A stretch of 64,000 nt of DNA, taken from the NCBI GenBank assembly GCA_023442525.1, contig JAEZZA010000032.1, positions 62,001-126,000 on the forward strand, read 5' to 3'. This stretch comes from Bacteroidota bacterium. Lineage in GTDB: Bacteria; Bacteroidota; Bacteroidia; Bacteroidales; UBA10428. Shown piece by piece: positions 61,947-64,000 of this stretch. The translations under genes and the position numbers were made by a program. Numbering within the stretch: position 1 is the stretch's first letter; the number at the start of each line of letters is the position of its first letter. The notes under the pieces were generated by a model that had not been told where the DNA came from, searched no databases, and was given only the letters and a program-made list of their open reading frames with translations.

Positions 61947-62044
61947 AAACTTAGTGTGCAAAAATAACTGAAAAATTAATTAAATGAAGTCAGATATTGA
62001 CAGATGATAATTATTTAATATCTTGCTGCAACCTACTTATTAAT

Positions 62045-63247
62045 ATGGATATGAAAAGAAAGAGTGATCTGAACCGAAGGAGTTTTCTCAAAGCATCCGT
62101 GATGGGTGCTACAGGCGCTTTAATTAGCGGCAAGGCTATAGCTTCAGCAACAAATAATGAACCGGCAGTAATCCGGCGGCAGCTTGGTAATACCGATATT
62201 GAACTTCCCATTGTAAGTTTCGGGGTAATGAGATCTGATAATGCCTCGCTGATAAAATCAGCCATGAAAATGGGCTTCGTACACTTTGATACAGCGCATG
62301 GATATCAGGAAGGGCGCAATGAAACTATGCTGGGCGAAATTTTTAAAGAAGTTCCCAGAAGCAGTTTTGTTATAGCGACAAAAGTAGGTGCCGACGGTAT
62401 CGACAGGGAAACGGGCAATCCCGGGCCACAAACAACGAAGCAGGGAATTATCGAAAAGTTTGAATTAAGCTTGAAAAGACTGCAGTTGAGTTACGTGGAT
62501 ATTTTGTACCTGCATGGCGTATCAAGCACTAATACTGCAATGGCGCCACAGCTCCTCGAAGCTTTTGATGAGCTCAAAAAACAAGGGAAAATAAGATATG
62601 CAGGCATGTCGACTCACAGGAATGAGCCTGAAGTTATACAGGCCGCAATTGACAGCAATTTTTATGATGTTGTGTTGACAGCCATCAATTTTAAACATGC
62701 TCTTGCCTCTGAGATAAAGGCAAAAGCCGAAGCTGCATCGAAAAAGGGGATTGGAATTGTGGCAATGAAAACCATGGCCGGAGGTTATCTCGACAGAGAG
62801 AGGCAACACCCTGTGAATTGCAGTGCCGCGTTAAAATGGGTAATGCAGGATACAAACATACACACGTCAATCCCGGGTATAGTTTCTTTTGATCAGATGA
62901 TGCAGAATTTTGGAATAATGGAGGATTTGAATTTCACTCCTCAGGAGAAAGCCGATCTGGAAGAGGCACAGCATTATGCCGGTCTGTATTGTGATGGTTG
63001 TACAAATTGTAATCAGCAATGCACCAAACGTCTTCCGGTGCAGGATTATATGAGGGCATACATGTATACATACGGATATCGTAATTTTGAAAATGCCGGT
63101 TCATTGCTGGCAGATTTAGGGGAATCTTCAAATCCCTGCGAAAATTGCCAGGAGTGTACTGTACAATGTCCCAAAGGATTTCCAATAGGTGATCGTATCA
63201 GCGATGTAGCCCGGCTCCGGGACGTACCAAAAGAATTTATTGTATAA
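62045..63247 (+). CDS. Tat-exported aldo/keto reductase with two [4Fe-4S] motifs
   Basis: About 400 residues from the ATG at 62045. The N-terminus has the twin-arginine motif NRRSFLKAS followed by a hydrophobic stretch and AIASA, so it should be exported folded. The aldo/keto reductase barrel (about 45-300) shows the catalytic set D and Y (FDTAHGYQEG), K (ATKVG) and H (LYLHG). Two ferredoxin-like motifs follow: CDGCTNCNQQC (C316, C319, C322, C326) and CENCQECTVQCP (C365, C368, C371, C375). This combination occurs in a Fe-S branch of the family with unknown substrates. The DUF6599 gene follows after 18 nt. Confidence 0.9.
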   Translation: MDMKRKSDLNRRSFLKASVMGATGALISGKAIASATNNEPAVIRRQLGNTDIELPIVSFGVMRSDNASLIKSAMKMGFVHFDTAHGYQEGRNETMLGEIFKEVPRSSFVIATKVGADGIDRETGNPGPQTTKQGIIEKFELSLKRLQLSYVDILYLHGVSSTNTAMAPQLLEAFDELKKQGKIRYAGMSTHRNEPEVIQAAIDSNFYDVVLTAINFKHALASEIKAKAEAASKKGIGIVAMKTMAGGYLDRERQHPVNCSAALKWVMQDTNIHTSIPGIVSFDQMMQNFGIMEDLNFTPQEKADLEEAQHYAGLYCDGCTNCNQQCTKRLPVQDYMRAYMYTYGYRNFENAGSLLADLGESSNPCENCQECTVQCPKGFPIGDRISDVARLRDVPKEFIV

Positions 63248-63265
63248 TTAAATACACATAATGCC

Positions 63266-64000
63266 ATGTTGAAAAGATATATTCTGCTATGTACTTTTAT
63301 CGCCGGTTGCGGACTATTGAAAGGTGCTGACAGCCCGTCCTTCCCGAATATAGCAGGTTGGAACAAGAGTATAAATGATAAGATCTATACATCGGATAAC
63401 CTGTGGGAATTGATCAATGGTGCCGCTGATATTTTTCTTACCTATTATTTTGAAGACCTCCATATTGCAGAGTATGAGAAGAACGACGAAATGATAAGGG
63501 TGGAATTATACCGCCATAAATCAAAAAATGATACGTATGGAATATATTCTGCCGAAAGAATGCCCGATTATCCACAGGTGAATATCGGTACGCAGGGTTA
63601 TAAAAGTCAGGGTGTGTTGAATTTCTTCAAGGGAAATTATTACGTGAAGATTATGTCGGCCGGTGTTAAAGAGAGCAGTGAACAAACACTGGCGGATTTT
63701 GCTAAGAAAGTAGAGGAGGCACTGGGTCCGGGTTCTGAAATGCCTGAAGTGCTTGGACTTTTCCCATCTGAAGGCAGTGTTGTATTATCCGATTCGTATA
63801 TTTCCCAGAATTTCATGGGATATTCATTTCTTCATTCAGCATTCGTAATGAAGTACGAAAAACCTGCAGAATTCCAGATGTTTATTATTAACCTTCCAGA
63901 TGAACATCAAAAAATTAAGGATGATTACATTAAACTGGTAAAAAAAGAAAACGTAACTGAAAAGGATGGAATCCTCATTCTGAAAGACCCTTTTAACGGA
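63266..64000 (+). CDS. DUF6599-like lipoprotein (3' end outside window)
   Basis: 245 codons are open to the window edge. The N-terminus MLKRYILLCTFIAGCG is a short lipoprotein signal with a cysteine at residue 15. The next part, YTSDNLWELINGAADIFLTYYF, followed by ELYRHKSKNDTYGIYSAER, matches the DUF6599 pattern (W.yINGgAe.Y..yGf). The function is unknown. It probably forms an operon with the preceding Tat-exported reductase and would work in the same compartment. Confidence 0.75.
   Translation, partial: MLKRYILLCTFIAGCGLLKGADSPSFPNIAGWNKSINDKIYTSDNLWELINGAADIFLTYYFEDLHIAEYEKNDEMIRVELYRHKSKNDTYGIYSAERMPDYPQVNIGTQGYKSQGVLNFFKGNYYVKIMSAGVKESSEQTLADFAKKVEEALGPGSEMPEVLGLFPSEGSVVLSDSYISQNFMGYSFLHSAFVMKYEKPAEFQMFIINLPDEHQKIKDDYIKLVKKENVTEKDGILILKDPFNG

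Noticed and set aside
61997..62044. TTG-initiated N-terminal extension of the aldo/keto reductase
   Set aside because: It would place 16 extra residues before the Tat signal, which normally begins close to the start; the ATG at 62045 fits better.

Overview
The window is a contiguous piece of a Bacteroidota chromosome, most likely of the order Bacteroidales. The evidence is as follows. Gene blocks typical of that phylum are present: ftsX-DUF3098-truB-queA, and flippase-dut-TPR-EnvC-like. Phylum-typical families occur (DUF2723, DUF3098, the DUF4369-thioredoxin architecture, GIN/DUF2807, DUF6599, a MORN-repeat secreted protein). Shine-Dalgarno sites are weak or absent. Most divergent intergenic regions contain the phylum's -7 promoter element TAnnTTTG. 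Nearly everything is core genome. I see no insertion sequence, prophage, CRISPR array, rRNA or tRNA, and no obvious compositional island.

Layout. 1-2779: end of ftsX, DUF3098, truB, queA and a 3-methyladenine DNA glycosylase. 2751-12329: PBP1C, an SUI1/YciH factor, a giant DUF2723 membrane protein, a prenyl diphosphate synthase, a periplasmic thioredoxin-like protein and carA. 12333-20684: a bacterial alpha-2-macroglobulin lipoprotein, a U32 protein, an SRPBCC protein and rsgA. 20770-28685: a membrane hybrid histidine kinase, an unknown protein, polA, an ArsR regulator with a Cys-rich tail and a second prenyl synthase. 28717-38169 (all minus strand): uvrC, mnmG, ybeY, an RsbW-like kinase, an EnvC-like protein, a TPR protein, dut and a flippase. 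A perfect palindrome matching the ParB-binding centromere site parS lies between uvrC and mnmG. 38259-45218: a cyclophilin, pheS, ruvB, a MORN protein, nadA, rpiB, an Rrf2 regulator and a VanZ-like protein. 45221-51767: dnaG, a hemerythrin-LuxR fusion regulator, apt, a cytidylate-kinase-like protein, DUF2461, ispD and a GIN-domain protein. 51836-56075: a signalling cluster of SiaC-like protein, single-domain receiver, NarL-type regulator and multi-PAS kinase. 56166-64000: hemW, a coiled-coil membrane protein, an RND-type adaptor with an unusually short TolC-like protein but no pump, a queuosine-precursor transporter, a serine hydrolase, a Tat-exported Fe-S aldo/keto reductase and a partial DUF6599 lipoprotein.

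How the genes fit together. Envelope building (PBP1C, A2M, EnvC-like, flippase, prenyl synthases, ispD), tRNA modification (truB, queA, mnmG, U32/TrhP-like, YhhQ) and DNA replication or repair (polA, dnaG, ruvB, uvrC, mpg, dut) dominate. Several convergent gene pairs meet with abutting stop codons and no room for a terminator.

The most interesting items are these: the LuxR regulator carrying all six di-iron hemerythrin ligands; the parS palindrome beside mnmG; the primase with three of four zinc ligands replaced; the kinase/NarL/CheY/SiaC cluster, with a receiver that lost its conserved lysine and phased A-tracts in its control region; and the half-length TolC with an orphan adaptor. Family assignments rest on motif recognition only; no database search was run.
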